Counted from the first letter of the stretch, positions 33,104 through 45,000 are shown. The stretch is DNA of 64,000 nt from Dipteronia dyeriana (GCA_032871835.1 CM065297.1:44269098-44333097), one strand, 5' to 3'. Notes: generated by a model not told the origin, from the sequence alone. A program made the numbers and translations.

Positions 33104-34007
33104 CAACTGATGCGTGACCTTTTTTTCAAAGTCAAAACCAAAAAAAAACTTTTTCTCTTAAAAAGAAATCATGCCTGCACCTTTTTTTTTTCTTTTTGTC
33201 TCTTCACCCCAATTTTGTTTTAATCATGTGTGTCTAAGGTATTTGCATCATATGCAAATTCTTATTTAGACTATTGTCTCATATGCACACACCAATTTGC
33301 ATCCAATGCAATATCTTGTGTTATTAATTGATATAAATATTTTAATTATCCTTTTCAAATATATCTAATATATTAAAAGTGATAATAAGTATTTTAAATT
33401 TAAACTTAAATTCAAATACTTAGATAAATGATTTGGTAAAAATAAAATAATCCTATTATTTTATCTTCACCTAAATCCATATATCAACTAACACCCTCCA
33501 ATTAATAGTTAATTAATAATTCATAATTATCAATATAATTAAATAATCAAACTATTTAACAAATTTAACTATTAACATTCATTAATTAAGTAATCTCATT
33601 ATTCAATTAATTCCCAAATAAACACGTGTCACTTTCGTAACACAACTAATTGGACAATCCAATTAGTTAACTGTGACCCTTGTTACCTAAATCGACCTGG
33701 CTAGCAAGGAGACCTAATGGACCCACAGTATTTTGAGCTCCAATAATCCTCGAAATCATTAGTTAAACTCTTTAATTAATATTAATTGATTATTAACTCC
33801 GGTGTTATTCCACTAAAAACCCGAAGCTGTATTATCTCAACTATAGACGCTTTTACACAGACCGATACAACTCAGTGTCCATTGATATAGCTATTACATA
33901 TGGTGTGATCCTCCATAATAGTTTATATTTAGATCTGGGACATAATGTCCGTTATAACCCTCTAATTACATTAATCCTTTAAGTAACATTGATTCTCTAA
34001 TGGACAA
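32712..34007 (-). repeat. Copia 2 LTR fragment (copia 1 relative)
   Basis: It starts TGTTGGAACC and follows the copia 1 LTR with clear divergence up to 'ctaatggacaa', which corresponds to about position 10085 of the copia 1 LTR. The rest of the LTR is gone. It includes an (AT)n tract at 33043-33101. It would be the 3' LTR of copia 2, whose internal part continues at 39751. Confidence 0.85.
33043..33101. repeat. AT dinucleotide microsatellite, about 29 units
   Basis: A 59-bp uninterrupted (AT)n tract at the same LTR position as the tract in copia 1. Confidence 0.95.
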
Positions 34008-34120
34008 TGTTGACATCGATTTCTAGACGTATGAGAAAAACCAACAAGGATTGGATTTTAGTTGTGATTTAAAAAAGAAAGAGAAGAAGAAAGTAGTCGG
34101 AGGCAAGTTTTTTAGGTAAT
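34008..34120 (-). repeat. D-like LTR fragment between copia 2 and F1
   Basis: It starts TGTTGACATCGATTTC and matches the reverse complement of 53375-53479 ('ccaacaaggattggatttt', 'aaaaagaaagaga'). It stops where F1 LTR sequence ('gcggtgcatcactggg') begins. It was probably inserted into the copia 2 LTR and later lost its other end by deletion. Confidence 0.75.
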
Positions 34121-34557
34121 GCGGTGCATCACTGGGAAACTCTGCTTGGGAGACCGCTGTGCATGCAACATGCACACGCCACGGTAGCAGCAGCGTACAA
34201 CGCTTGGAGAACACCGTTGTGCATACCGCGGCGGAGGCAATACACAGGGAGCGGTTTCGGCCGCGGTCAAGGGGAAAATCTTCTTCTAAGGGCAAACAAA
34301 AATGCATCAAACACCCAAGCAAGAGTTATGGCAAAAGGCATACAATTATGACTATTAAGCATTCATGCAAGATGATCAAAAACATGCATGAGAGTGTGTG
34401 TGTGCACTAAAACTCTTCAAACAAGGTTAGGCAAGTGATTTACCTTTTGAAGCTTGAGCTAGGCCTTGAGCAATGATGGCCTAAAACTACCCTTACACAT
34501 TAATCCCCAAATGTGGTTGTCAATGAAATGAGCCAATCAAAAACTGTGGAACTTACA
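34121..34557 (-). repeat. F1 3' LTR, truncated
   Basis: It matches 39316-39750 ('gcatcactgggaaact', 'caaacacccaagcaagagtta', 'cattcatgcaagatgat') and ends GGAACTTACA. About 1.25 kb of the LTR is missing at the left. Confidence 0.9.
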
Positions 34558-34572
34558 ATCTCCCCCTTTGGC
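34558..34572 (-). other. F1 polypurine tract
   Basis: On the minus strand it reads AGCCAAAGGGGGAGAT directly before TGTAAGTTCC of the LTR. Confidence 0.9.
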
Positions 34573-35665
34573 TATTTTGTGACAAAACCACCATTCACAA
34601 TTCATCCTCACCAATAAACAAAACAAAAAACAAGGATCAACAAAGTTTTTCTACATTACAAAGAGATGTCTAATAAACTAGATTTTCAAGTCATCCATCT
34701 CTTGTAGAATCATCATCCCTACAAAACCAAATAACTACACTTTCCAAGACAAGAGTATGTGAGGTGATCAAAGACATAAAAACAAGAGCAATTTGCAAAC
34801 AATAGAAACAAGCAACATGCATCAATAATGCAAATGCAAATGCTCCCTTTAAATAGGTTTACCCCCCTCAACGAATCAAACTCCCCTCATATGCAACTCT
34901 CAACTCCCCCTAAATCCACACTACTCCTCCTTTTTGTCATGAGATAGATAAAGGAGTATCCCCTTAAGAAGGCATTAACAAGGAGAGCTTATGGCACAAG
35001 ACATATGCATAATCATATAACCAAATTTATGCAACTCAATTAAGAAGAGAGAATAAAGAGTTTTATTACATAAAAAAATGTGTGAACGAATGCTTTGCAT
35101 ACAAGACAAGTTGTATTCAAGATCAAAACATGATATTTGGCAAAGCAAAATAACAAAGGTTTCCAAGAGAATTCAAACCAACTTCACCCTTTGTCATGGA
35201 ATAAGCAAGATATAGATTGTAAAATAAATTCATTTTAAGGACACCTATATCAACCTTTACAAGCAAAACAAGACATGAGCGACTATTGTGCCCTTTTTGA
35301 TTTTTCCGAGTGGAATGCCCGTATGATAGTAGCCTTGTTCAACAAGTAAAGAGAGAGATACTTTTGGATTGTAAAATACTTGAAATGGATACAAGATCCT
35401 TATTGATTGAAGTCTCATAATTGCTTTCACACACACATTTTTGCATTCATTTTAGAGCATTCAACAATTTCATCATGCATATTACTTTAAAGCATGTCAT
35501 ATAAAGAATCAACATGTCATGGAGATCAATTCTAGGTCATTCAAAATGTACTTCTCAATCAATTCTCCTATTCCAAAAATGCATGTTTGGTCATAAATAA
35601 GACATGGATTGCATGTAAAGCAAAGTTGCACACTTATTAAATAAAAATATGTACAACCAACCATC
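34573..35665 (-). other. F1 3' non-coding interior
   Basis: About 1.1 kb downstream of gag with no recognised ORF. It aligns with the F2 interior (48401-48925) and, in opposite orientation, with the F4 sequence at the window's right edge. Confidence 0.7.
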
Positions 35666-37921
35666 TCAAGCAATTAATAAAGAAGCATAAATATTATCAA
35701 TGAGCATAATGCATTGCCAATTTGCTCTCTTTGATTGAGCTCCCCATATGGGGTCAATCAAAACAAGCCAATAGGGGATATAAGTCCCTATAGACTTACC
35801 AAGTCCATTTGACCTAATTGAGCCTATGGGTGAAACCTTAGCACAATGGCATGTGGGTTCATCTTTTCTAATCCACTTAGGTGACACATTGTCATTCCTA
35901 GTGGTCAAGATCATCATATTACTCCTAAGATCATTAACACTAGCTTTCCTAGGAACATGCATATTGGCTCTACCCCATTTTATTTCAATCATGCTCTTAG
36001 TTCTACACATGTTAATGTACTTGAAGCAATTTGGTCTAATATGACCATCAACACCACAAAAATGACATGAAGGAATAAAATCAGGGGTCATACCATTCCT
36101 TTGTAAGAACAAAGGTGATTTCCCATGTCTTTGAGCTTTTTTTTGGTATGGTATTGATTCTCTTCTCCCTTGTTGTTTAGTTGGAGAAGATTGCTTCCTT
36201 TGTTGAGCATGCAGGAAATGCTTCTTGGCTTGATGGCTTTTAGTTTGAGGGATAGTTGTTTGAAGTGCTCTCATTGGTTTAGCTTGAGCTTAACTTCTTG
36301 GTGCCATCTTGACTTGGACATTTCTAGAACACTCTCCTAGTTCAATCTTCTTCTTTGGATGAAATGGAGGAAGAGGTTCTTTGAAGTCCATGCTCTTGAC
36401 AAAAACCGTCTTGTTAGGAGTTGAGGTATCCTTGTCATCTTCAAACCCTAGCCCTGTGTTGTCACTTGGCTTCTTGCCAACTCCCAACATATGGTCAAGC
36501 TTTTCCGTACTCGAAGTCATATTAGCAATCAACTCTCTAGCTTCTCTAAGTTCCTCCTTCAAGCTTTCTTCCGTTTTTCTTCCATTCATCACTTTTTCAC
36601 TTAAGTGAGTCACTTCGGTTGATAGCTTGAGGTTCTCTTCCTTTAGCTTTTGAACCACTTTCTTCATATTCAACCTTAAGCTTTGAAAATGCTCAATGAA
36701 CCCTTCAAGGTTCATACTCTCTACATTTCCATTTGTAGAGTAAGATAAAGAACTCTTATCACTAGAGTCATCAGTAGTGTCTCTTGTTGCCATGACGGCA
36801 TCATCAACATAAGTAGCTTCACTTATCACTCTCTTAGCTACTTTTTCATCTACTCCTTTTTCAAGGTCACTACTTAAGGCTTTGTTGCCTTTTTCTACAT
36901 CTTCCATAAAGGAGGCTCCAAAAGCCGTGTAGTTAAGAATAACCTCTTCATCACTTGAGGAATCTTCTTCACTTCCACTCTCAATTGATGAGGTAGCCAC
37001 CACTTTTCCTTTCTTCTTCTTCTTCAAATTAGTACACTCGATGGCTATATGACCAAACCCACTACATTCATAGCATTGAATGCTTTTTCTTGTAGGCTTC
37101 TCTTGCCTTGGCTCATTCTTCTTCTTTAAGTCATTCTTGTGAAGTTTCATAAACCTCTTGAATTTCTTCACCATAAGAGCCATCTCCTCATCTGAGTCAT
37201 CCTCCTCTATCTTTACTTTGGATGTCTTCAAAGCTATGTTCTTTTGCCTCTTAGGAGATGTAGGTGTAGAAGTCCACCAAGACTCATAGGCTAGAAGCCT
37301 TCCAATCACTTTACTCGGCTTCATAGTCTTGTATTTTCTATTTTCTCCCAGTGTCGTTACCTTGGACTTAAATCTCTTAGGGAGTGACCTAATGATCTTT
37401 TGCTTTATCCTTATATTCGAATATAGGTCACATAGTTGATGGCTTTAATTTACGATGTCCATCAACTTCACTTGGAAGTCATTAAAGCACTTGTAATCTT
37501 CCATCTGAAATGTCTCATATTGCATTTGAAGGACTTGAAGCTTGGAGTCCTTGACCACTCCGGTTCTTTCATGAGCCGTTTGTAGAATCTCCCAAGCCTC
37601 CTTTGCATGTATAGTATTTTGAACCAACTTGTATTGGTTGTCATCCATGGCACACAAGATTGCATGTATAGCCTTGTTGTTCCACTTGGAAGCTTCAAAT
37701 TCTGGTGTGCTCCAATGAGACTTAGGCATGAGAACTTCAACTCCATCATCATTGGTCATCTTCGAAAGAGTGTACCCACCTTCAACCGCCATCCATGCAT
37801 GATTATCTATTTGACAGATATAAGACTCCATCTTGCCTTTCCATGAGGCATAATTATCACCTTTAAGCAAAGGTGGTCTTATACTTGATGCTCCCTCTTT
37901 GCTCATTCCAATCTCACTCAT
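35666..37921 (-). pseudogene. F1 gag (UBN2-type, two zinc knuckles), interrupted
   Basis: The start at 37919-37921 opens MSEIGMSKEGASS, then 'IRPPLLKGDNYASWKGKM', the standard copia gag opening. The UBN2 body runs to a stop at 37445 ('HAKEAWEILQTAHERTGV', 'NDFQVKLMDIVN'). After about 120 bp with a frameshift, 37324-36290 is open for 344 codons. It contains an acidic stretch, knuckle C-Y-E-C-S-G-F-G-H-I-A-I-E-C near 37080-37040, another acidic region and a coiled coil ('MKKVVQKLKEENLKLSTEV'). A stop at 36290 and 36274-35666 follow, with an intact second knuckle C-H-F-C-G-V-D-G-H-I-R-P-N-C near 36070. Nothing of protease or RT comes after it. Confidence 0.88.
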
Positions 37922-38038
37922 AGTGTTTGGGTTAAATGAATGAGATGCAAATGTAATTCACCACGCAAGATGCAAATAACAAGAATGCACAAGCAAGACA
38001 CACACAGAGCATGAATCACCTAAGTATATCTAGGCACC

Positions 38039-38051
38039 GACTCTGATACCA
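38039..38051 (-). other. F1 primer-binding site (initiator tRNA-Met type)
   Basis: On the minus strand TGGTATCAGAGTC begins two bases inside the 5' LTR. Confidence 0.92.
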
Positions 38052-38053
38052 AT

Positions 38054-39750
38054 TGAAAGTGCCCTAAGAAAGTGCGTGTCTATAACCTAGAGGGGGGGTG
38101 AATAGGTTTTAATCGAATCAATTATCGATTTTTCAATTAATCAATATTAATACAAATTACCCTGAATAAACAAGCGTTCAATAAAATCAATTATGCTTAA
38201 AATAATAACAACACACAATATTTACGTGGAAACCCTCCAAATGGGAAAAACCACGGGCTGATATGTGCACCACACTAGATCCTCAAATCCACTATTGATT
38301 GAAAGTCTACAAACCTAGGTTGACCTCTTGTCACACCCTCCAGTTACTAACCCTTTCACTCTACCCAACAGCCTTAATAGTGATTCTTGATCTATTTTCT
38401 TATGCACTAACCACTTAGTCACAAGACTTAAACTCAATGAAGAGTCAAACACAACCTAAGTGAATATGATAAAATATTCAAACATGCAAGTAATGCTAGG
38501 CAACACTAAATGCTTATCTAGGAATTTAAGAATGTCACTAAGTACAATTCCTAGATATCAATGTCTAAATGAATGTTCATAAAGACTTAACTAGATATAG
38601 TTAAGCAACAATATATCCTAGTTATCAAACAAAGGGTCAATCAACACAAGTTGTCATAAAACATGGCAAGGACTATAATGCAATCACCAAATGCAATCAA
38701 TGAGTCCTAAACAATATCTAAATGCAAAGTATAGAGATTTAGCTAGAAAGGGAAAATGGTCACAAACCCTAGCTATCACAAAATATAAATCTCAACCAAC
38801 AATCAACAACCCAAGCATGTTATAAAAGCAATTAAACTCAATAACATACATTTAATGAAAATTAATTGCTAAACCTAGGCATACATGTCATAAGAATGGA
38901 AAAAGAAATTCTAAGGCATGTAGAGATTACCTAGTCAATGACAAACAAGAAAAACCATGCTAGGAAGATGGCAGAAGATGCTAGATGCTCATGGATTGGA
39001 ATTTGGTTGAGTCAAAATGAGTTATTAGGAGCTCTCTCTCTCTTGGAGTCAATTTCTCTGTCAAGAAAAGCTTGGTGAGTAAAAATGGCTTCTTGGACTC
39101 ACAATCACAAAGAGAAGAGAAGAGAACATATATATATTGTGCCCTACACGAAATGGCGTAGTTTTGAACAAAGGGCAAATGATTCCCGTCGTGACCGCTG
39201 CACGTGCAGCGACCAAGGCAAGTGTCCAGACAGCGGTATCGCGAGCAGTGCATCTCCTGGGAATCTCCACTGTCTAGACCTCGGTACAGGCAATGTCCAG
39301 ACCGTGGTAGAGCAAGCGGTGCATCACTGGGAAACTTTGCTTGGGAGACCGATGTGCATGCAACATGCACAGGCCGTGGTAGCAGCAGCATGCAACGCCT
39401 GGAGACCACTGTTCATAGAGCGGTGGAGGCAATGCATAGGGAGTGGTCTCGGTCGTGGTCAATGGGAAAATCCTCATTTAAGGGCAAACAAAAATTGCAT
39501 CAAACACCCAAGCAAGAGTTAAGGCAAAAAGGCACACAATTATAACAATTAAGCATTCATGCATGATGATTAAAAACATGCATGAGAGTGTGTGTGTGCA
39601 CTAAAACTCTTCAAACAAGGTTAATCAAGTGATTTACCTTTTGAATCTTGAGCTAGGTCTTGAGCAATAAAGGCCTAAAATTACCATTACACATTAATCC
39701 TCAAATATGGTTGTGAACGAAATGAGCCAATCAAAAACTGAGGAACTTAC
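38054..39750 (-). repeat. F1 5' LTR
   Basis: The LTR is about 1,697 bp. On the minus strand it runs from (T)GTAAGTTCCTCAG to GGGCACTTTCA. A TATA-like run (39126-39137) and a GC-rich block with repeated 'ccgtggt/accacgg'-like motifs (about 39180-39440) lie on its U3 side. The last base at the right end is G where other copies have A, so the end may be 39751. Confidence 0.9.
39180..39440 (-). promoter_or_regulatory. GC-rich repeated-motif block in the F1 LTR (candidate U3 enhancer)
   Basis: About 260 bp, clearly richer in GC than its surroundings, with many copies of short motifs such as 'gaccgtggt', 'gcggtgcat', 'agaccg' and 'tgcaacatgcac'. On the element's strand it precedes a TATATATAT tract by 50-100 bp. 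The F2 (about 49245-49500) and F3 (about 62690-62960) LTRs have the same arrangement. An enhancer role is inference from position and conservation. Confidence 0.5.
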
Positions 39751-42068
39751 GATCTAGATGCTTGCTTAAGTCCATAGATGGACCTTTGCAGCTTGCAAAC
39801 CTTTTGCTCTGGATCTGGAGACATGAATCCCTCTGGTTGCATCATATAGATGCTCTTATCAAGATTGTCATTCAAGAATGCAGTCTTGACGTCCATTTGC
39901 CAAATTTTGTAATCGAAATAGGCAGCAATGGATAAAAGAATCCTAATAGACTTAAACATGGCTACTGGCGAGAAGGTCTTTTCATAATCGACCCCTTCTT
40001 TCTGGGTATAACCCTTGGCCACAAGCCTTGCCTTTAAGGTCTCTACCTTCCCGTCTACTCCTCTCTTTCTCTTGTAGATCCACTTACATCCTATGGGTTT
40101 TACGGTAAGTCTACTAGATCCCAGACTGAGTTAAAGTACATGGACTCCATCTCGAGACTCATGGCTTTAAGCCATTCCTCTTTATCAGGATCTTCCATTG
40201 CATTCTTAAATGTCAATGGATTATTAACACTATCCGAAAAAACAACATCTTATCCCTCACCTATACCAAAATAGGGTTCAGATTGTCTCACAACCCTCTC
40301 ACTATGTCTAGGTGGTAGTGTATCCTGATCAGGAACCATCTGACTCTCAGATATTTGTGGATTAACAACTCTTGTTGATGAAGCACTAGTATCACCAGGC
40401 TCTAACTCATTCAATACAATCTTATAATGAGGTTTATGGTCACTAATATAATTGTCCTCAAGAAACGTTGCATTTATCGATACAAATACTTTGTTACCTT
40501 CTGGACTATAGAAGTGTCCACCTCTGGTCTCCTTAGAGCATCCTACAAATAAGCAGACCACAAACTTGGAGTCTAGCTTTCCACTTATATTCTTTAGCAC
40601 TTGTGCTGGACACCCTCATATGCGAAATGTCACAAATTAGCTTTACGACCAATCCACAACTCTAGGGGAGTCCACAACTCTAGGGGAGTCTTAGGAACAG
40701 ATTTGGATGGCACCACATTCAAAATGTCTGCCGCTGTTTGTAATGCATATCCCTAGAAGGAATTTGGTAATGATGAGAAACTAATCATAGATCTTACCAT
40801 TTCCATTAAGGTTCTCTTTCTCCTCTCCGCTACACCATTTTACTGAGGTGTACCAGGAGTTGTGAGTTGGGAAACAATCCCATGCTCGACCATGAAGTCT
40901 TCAAACTCTTGGTCAAGGTACTCACCTCCATGATCCAATTGTACTGACTTGATATTCCTACATAATTGATTCTCAACTTCAGCTCGAAATTCTTTGAATA
41001 TTTCAAATGTTTCTGATTTCCGTTACATTAAGTAGACGTATTCGTATCTTGAGTAGTCATCTATAAATTGACATAATACTCATAAACACCCCTAGCTTTA
41101 ACATTCATCGGTCTGCAGACGTCTGCATGTATAAGCTCTAGCGGTTCTTTAGCTCTAAGCCCTTTTCCGGTAAAAGATCTCTTAGTCATCTTACCTTCCA
41201 AACAAGATTCCCAGACAGGTAAGGTGCCAACCTTTAACTCACTTAAAGGTCCGCTTTTTACAAGTCTGTCTATCCGGTCAAGGTTGATATGACCAAGCCT
41301 TAGATGCCAGAAATATGTGTCATTATCTGGAGAAATCTTATGTCGTTTAGTTTTTTGTTTTTCAACCTTAAACATTTTGGTGTTGAGCAGTGTAGTATGT
41401 ATTAACGGTCTTAACACATACAAATTGTTTTCATTAATTCCTGAACAAATATTTAGATCATTCTTTCCAACAATAACAGACTAATTATTAAAAGAAACAG
41501 AATATTTTTGTTCTAACAACTTAGAAACGAAAATCAAATTCTGTATAAATCCAGAAATATAAAATACATTGTCCAACAATATATGATTATTACCAAAAAA
41601 ACGTAATCTAATTACGCCCACTGCTCGTGCTGACTCGACATCCCCTGATCCCACACGCATTGAGAAGGCTTGCTCCTCTACCTGTGTCTAAGAATCAGTC
41701 TATTGTTAAAGAAGAACAAACATGGTTAGTGGCCCCCGAATCAACTATCCAGGGTGAAGAATCATCTTCCACTAAACACGACTCAAGAATAAGTAAATCA
41801 TATTTACTTTTCTTGGACTTTTTCTTGCTTTGGGCTTTCTTGCGTTTGGGCTTACCCTTCGCTTGTATGCCTCTCGAATAGTTCATGTGGCATTGAAAGC
41901 AGACGTTGGAGGACATTCCTCCGTAAGCACAAACTTGAGGTCTTTGGTGACCAATATTGCATTAATGTTAAGTTTCCACTTAGTGTAGTTATCACTAGTT
42001 AATATGTCGTTTGCGAGAATTTGAAGTAACACAGAAGACATTATTGCTGAAAAAAATAAACCATTCAT
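39751..42068 (-). pseudogene. Copia 2 gag-pol remnant
   Basis: It reads on the minus strand and follows copia 1 closely. Gag N-terminus is at 42068-41883 ('LQILANDILTSDNYTKWKL'). Then comes a deletion that removes most of gag including the zinc knuckle, joining near 41875 to 'SPWIVDSGATNHVC' (protease, near 41740). Next are GAG-pre-integrase (41423-41061), integrase pieces (41060-40610) with several stops and a frameshift near 40625, and the start of RT to 'GLKQASRS' at 39751. RT is cut there by F1; its catalytic Y-V-D-D part is missing from the window. An 18-bp tandem duplication lies at 40655-40691. Confidence 0.9.
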
Positions 42069-43602
42069 TCAATCATTTATTTAAAAAAAATACGAGTGAT
42101 TTGGCATAAATTTAAACATGATGCATGCACATGTTTAACGAACTAGAACTACCCTAAAACTAGTTACTATACCACGACAATCCAACATACCACAAAGAAG
42201 TGCCGCCTTAGGGTCGGTCAAGTCTTTGCATGTTGGACCGAGACATTCTAAATCAAATGAAATTCTAGAATAACTCTTATTCCATATGATTCAACCATCG
42301 TTTATTCAGTCAGGTTTTTAATTAACAAACTTAATCAAAACCTTCGTGAGTGTAACTCACAATTTCAGATCTCACGAGCTTAACTCGAGAATTGCCGCCT
42401 TAGGGTCGGTCAATCCCGAAATACCCTCAGAAATCCTATCCGTTAGGAAGTCAACCTTGGTATTGACCTTTGTGGAAACCCACCTTAGGAAAGACGAAAG
42501 CAAAGCCGTCACGAGGCCCCACTCGGATCTCACGGTGTTGAACTAATGATGGAGACCGCGGAAGATATATGTCATATATCCCTCTCCCACTCACTATTTT
42601 AAAATTAGGGTTTTCTATTAACCGTTAATGCACCTAGACTCTACAGGATTAAACGACTAACTTTAATCAAGTTATCTAGCGCATTAACTAATTAGAACCA
42701 AATTCTAATTAACTAATAAATTATTAATGATTTTTAACAATTAAAAATTTAATTTATTAGTGAACAATCTAAGATTCAGTAAATTATTTACTAAGGTCAG
42801 ATTATTATGGTAGTGTTTACCAAGTTTTAACAATTAAAACTCTAACACTTTATTCGGTTCATTTATTATTAGGTTATTAATCATATTAATCCTAATTACA
42901 ATAAATGACCATATTAATCTAACTTATTAAACTCTTTAGTAACTAGATTAATATTAATGAGAATTACCAAGTTTTCTAACCATTAAAAAAACTAATCTCA
43001 TTTCATAGCCAATTTATGTATTTACCCATTTTAATCACATTAAAAAAAGTACATAAAATATCAGGCTATGATGCATGTATGACATATCAAATATATTTGT
43101 GTAGGCACATCTAATCTAAATGGCATACATATGCATGACAATGCTTTTATCATCACATAATATAAAGCATACATGAATTGATCGAGTACTGTGGATTATT
43201 TAACATAAAAAATTGGAATCTAAAATTACAAAAAAATTCCCAAGGCATTCCTTAGTCTTCTAGTAACTTCAGATATCTTCCAGTCTCTTCAGGTCACTCC
43301 GATTCATCTCATGAATCCGAAACAGGAAATCTGTATGGAACACACTAGGCAACACTTTCCAACGAAACCGTGCGTGAACATTACCCCGTGAAAAGTACCC
43401 GGTGAAAAGTGTTCGGTGAACAGTGCTGATCGTGAACAGTGTTCGGTGAACAGTATCCGTGAACAATGTCGGCCGTGAACAGGACCACCGTCGCACGTGT
43501 TTCCAGTTCTTCATTTACGGGTTACATTTTTTATTTATTTACAATACAATAACAGTATAATAAAAATATAAAAATAATAATTAAAAAAAATAACAGTGTG
43601 AA
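42069..43602 (-). other. Copia 2 untranslated leader
   Basis: It aligns with the copia 1 leader (14769-16080), including 'gtgccgccttagggtcggtcaa'. Unlike copia 1 it has a GTGAACAGT minisatellite (43365-43490). It stops at about 43602 against gypsy B sequence, before any PBS or 5' LTR. Confidence 0.75.
43365..43490 (-). repeat. GTGAACAGT-type minisatellite in the copia 2 leader
   Basis: About seven imperfect copies of a 14-17 bp unit such as 'cgtgaacagtgttcg' and 'ggtgaaaagt'. The copia 1 leader lacks it at the corresponding place (about 15980). Confidence 0.85.
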
Positions 43603-44042
43603 TGAGAAGCACACCTAGTGGAGGGGTAAACACATCATAATTCCTAAGGGGAATGGTAACCGTGATACTATTAGGAATGTCAAATCTCTCCCTTAGATGG
43701 TTGATCGATTCAACAATAGCGGTAGAGTCAGAGATAACCCAAAAATCATAGGGAAAGGTAAGCACTCCCCTGGTGTGATAATGAAAACCTTATACTGATC
43801 TCTACCCACTTCGACCTTGCCTGATTTCTCGGTTGAATCCCTTTCGATGATTTCAAGAGGACTGTCCGAGTTGTTTGAAAAACCTATTCCAATTGATATA
43901 TTCCTATTCGAGTAGAGATGCTGAGGGGTGGGAAGTTTACTTCCATTACCGTAGTTCTTCCTAGCTCATTTCCTGTGTGCAAGCTGGTAGAATCTTCATC
44001 TTCCACTAGTCGTTCTACGCTATCGACATCAGATTTTGACAT
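43603..44042 (-). pseudogene. Gypsy B antisense ORF (same family as the gypsy A antisense ORF)
   Basis: An ATG at 44040-44042 opens MSKSDVDSVERLVEDE. After frameshifts the conserved part reads 'FDIPNSITVTIPLRNYDVF' and 'PPLGVLLIH' (43765 to 43600), matching 'YGTPDNVSISIPLKNYDVF...PPKGVLPIH' of gypsy A. It ends where copia 2 leader sequence begins. It precedes a gypsy LTR start at 44448 on the opposite strand, the same layout as in gypsy A. Confidence 0.75.
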
Positions 44043-44505
44043 AGTAGTGCTAAAGATTGGATTGAAAACTGAGGAAAGAAGATTGGGAAGAAGTGAAGAG
44101 GATAGAGAAAGCCTAGGAATTTTTTGAACTTTAAAAGTAGAAGATTTGGAAGCGTGAAAGAGGCAAAGAGGAGTTTGGGACTAAATAGGTGTAATGGAAC
44201 AGTAACTGGTAATAGAAACGTGATCAAGAAGGTGGGATTTTCAGCCTCGAAGTGAGCATGCGGCCAAAAAACTCTCTTCTTTGAAATGCGAACCTCACCC
44301 TCGCTTGACATGTGAAATTCAAATTTAATACGAAGACCTCCTCCCAAATTCTGGTAACCGCCAGAAAATGAAAAATTTCCCAAACGAAATAAGGAATCTG
44401 ACTCTAATCCCAAATCAGTCACTGGTGTTCAAGTCAAAGGGGACTTCTGTAAATAGCAGCTTTTTGTGAGGGGTCAAAGGGAAATTATCGACCTAGCTGG
44501 CATGT
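44043..44505 (+). mobile_element. Gypsy B 3' end: leader of the antisense ORF, polypurine tract and LTR start
   Basis: TCAAAGGGGACTTC is followed by TGTAAATAGCAGC at 44448, parallel to AGAGGAGACTTC/TGTTAATAACC in gypsy A. The next 50 bp still resemble the gypsy A LTR ('gaccaaaggaaa...ctcctagccagg' against 'gtcaaagggaaa...gacctagctggc'). Similarity then fades. Confidence 0.65.
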
Positions 44506-45000
44506 AGTAGGTAACATCTATTTATACTAGGTAGAAGTTACATGCTATGATCTACCTCAAAATATTAGGTTTAACACAACCACGGTACCTGCATGAGTGT
44601 AAACATCTATATGCTCGAGAGAGGGTAGATGGTTAATTAAGGGGACACAAGCATACGGTATACTTGCACATTGAGAGATTAGGTGAGTCTAGTGCTTAAT
44701 TAGGAGGATTGTTACAATTGAGTCATTTCCCTAGCGTATCCATGTTTCGTGCATCTCTCCATTCCATTCTATCATTGTACATATTATTTTTATATGTAGT
44801 TTAATTATTTATATATTATCATTTACTTTTCTACAACATACGAGTCTACTTGGTGTGTTGTAATAGTAGCTAGAACTAGAGACAGCCGGTGAATCCCACC
44901 TCCCTACGAAATGATCCTTGCTTGCCACTGTGCTAATCTTTGTGACAACGCTTGCGAGACAGAATTTGAATGTTCATATTTTGATGACACTACAACGGCA
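44506..45000. other. Unassigned, probably LTR-derived sequence
   Basis: No coding potential was seen. The text near 44880-44935 ('ccggtgaatcccacctccctacg') is reminiscent of the ends of gypsy LTRs, but no termini could be fixed. Confidence 0.35.

Larger units (their letters stand above)
34121..39750 (-). mobile_element. Element F1: gag-only copia-like retrotransposon inserted in copia 2
   Basis: The 5' LTR is 38054-39750; the 3' LTR is cut down to 34121-34557. A PBS for initiator tRNA-Met (38039-38051) and a polypurine tract (34558-34572) are present. The interior of about 3.5 kb codes only for gag (37921 to 35666); no pol motif was found. On its right it abuts copia 2 RT sequence at 39751, so it inserted into the copia 2 RT. 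Its left target flank has been deleted. It has the same two-knuckle gag layout as element G. Confidence 0.85.
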
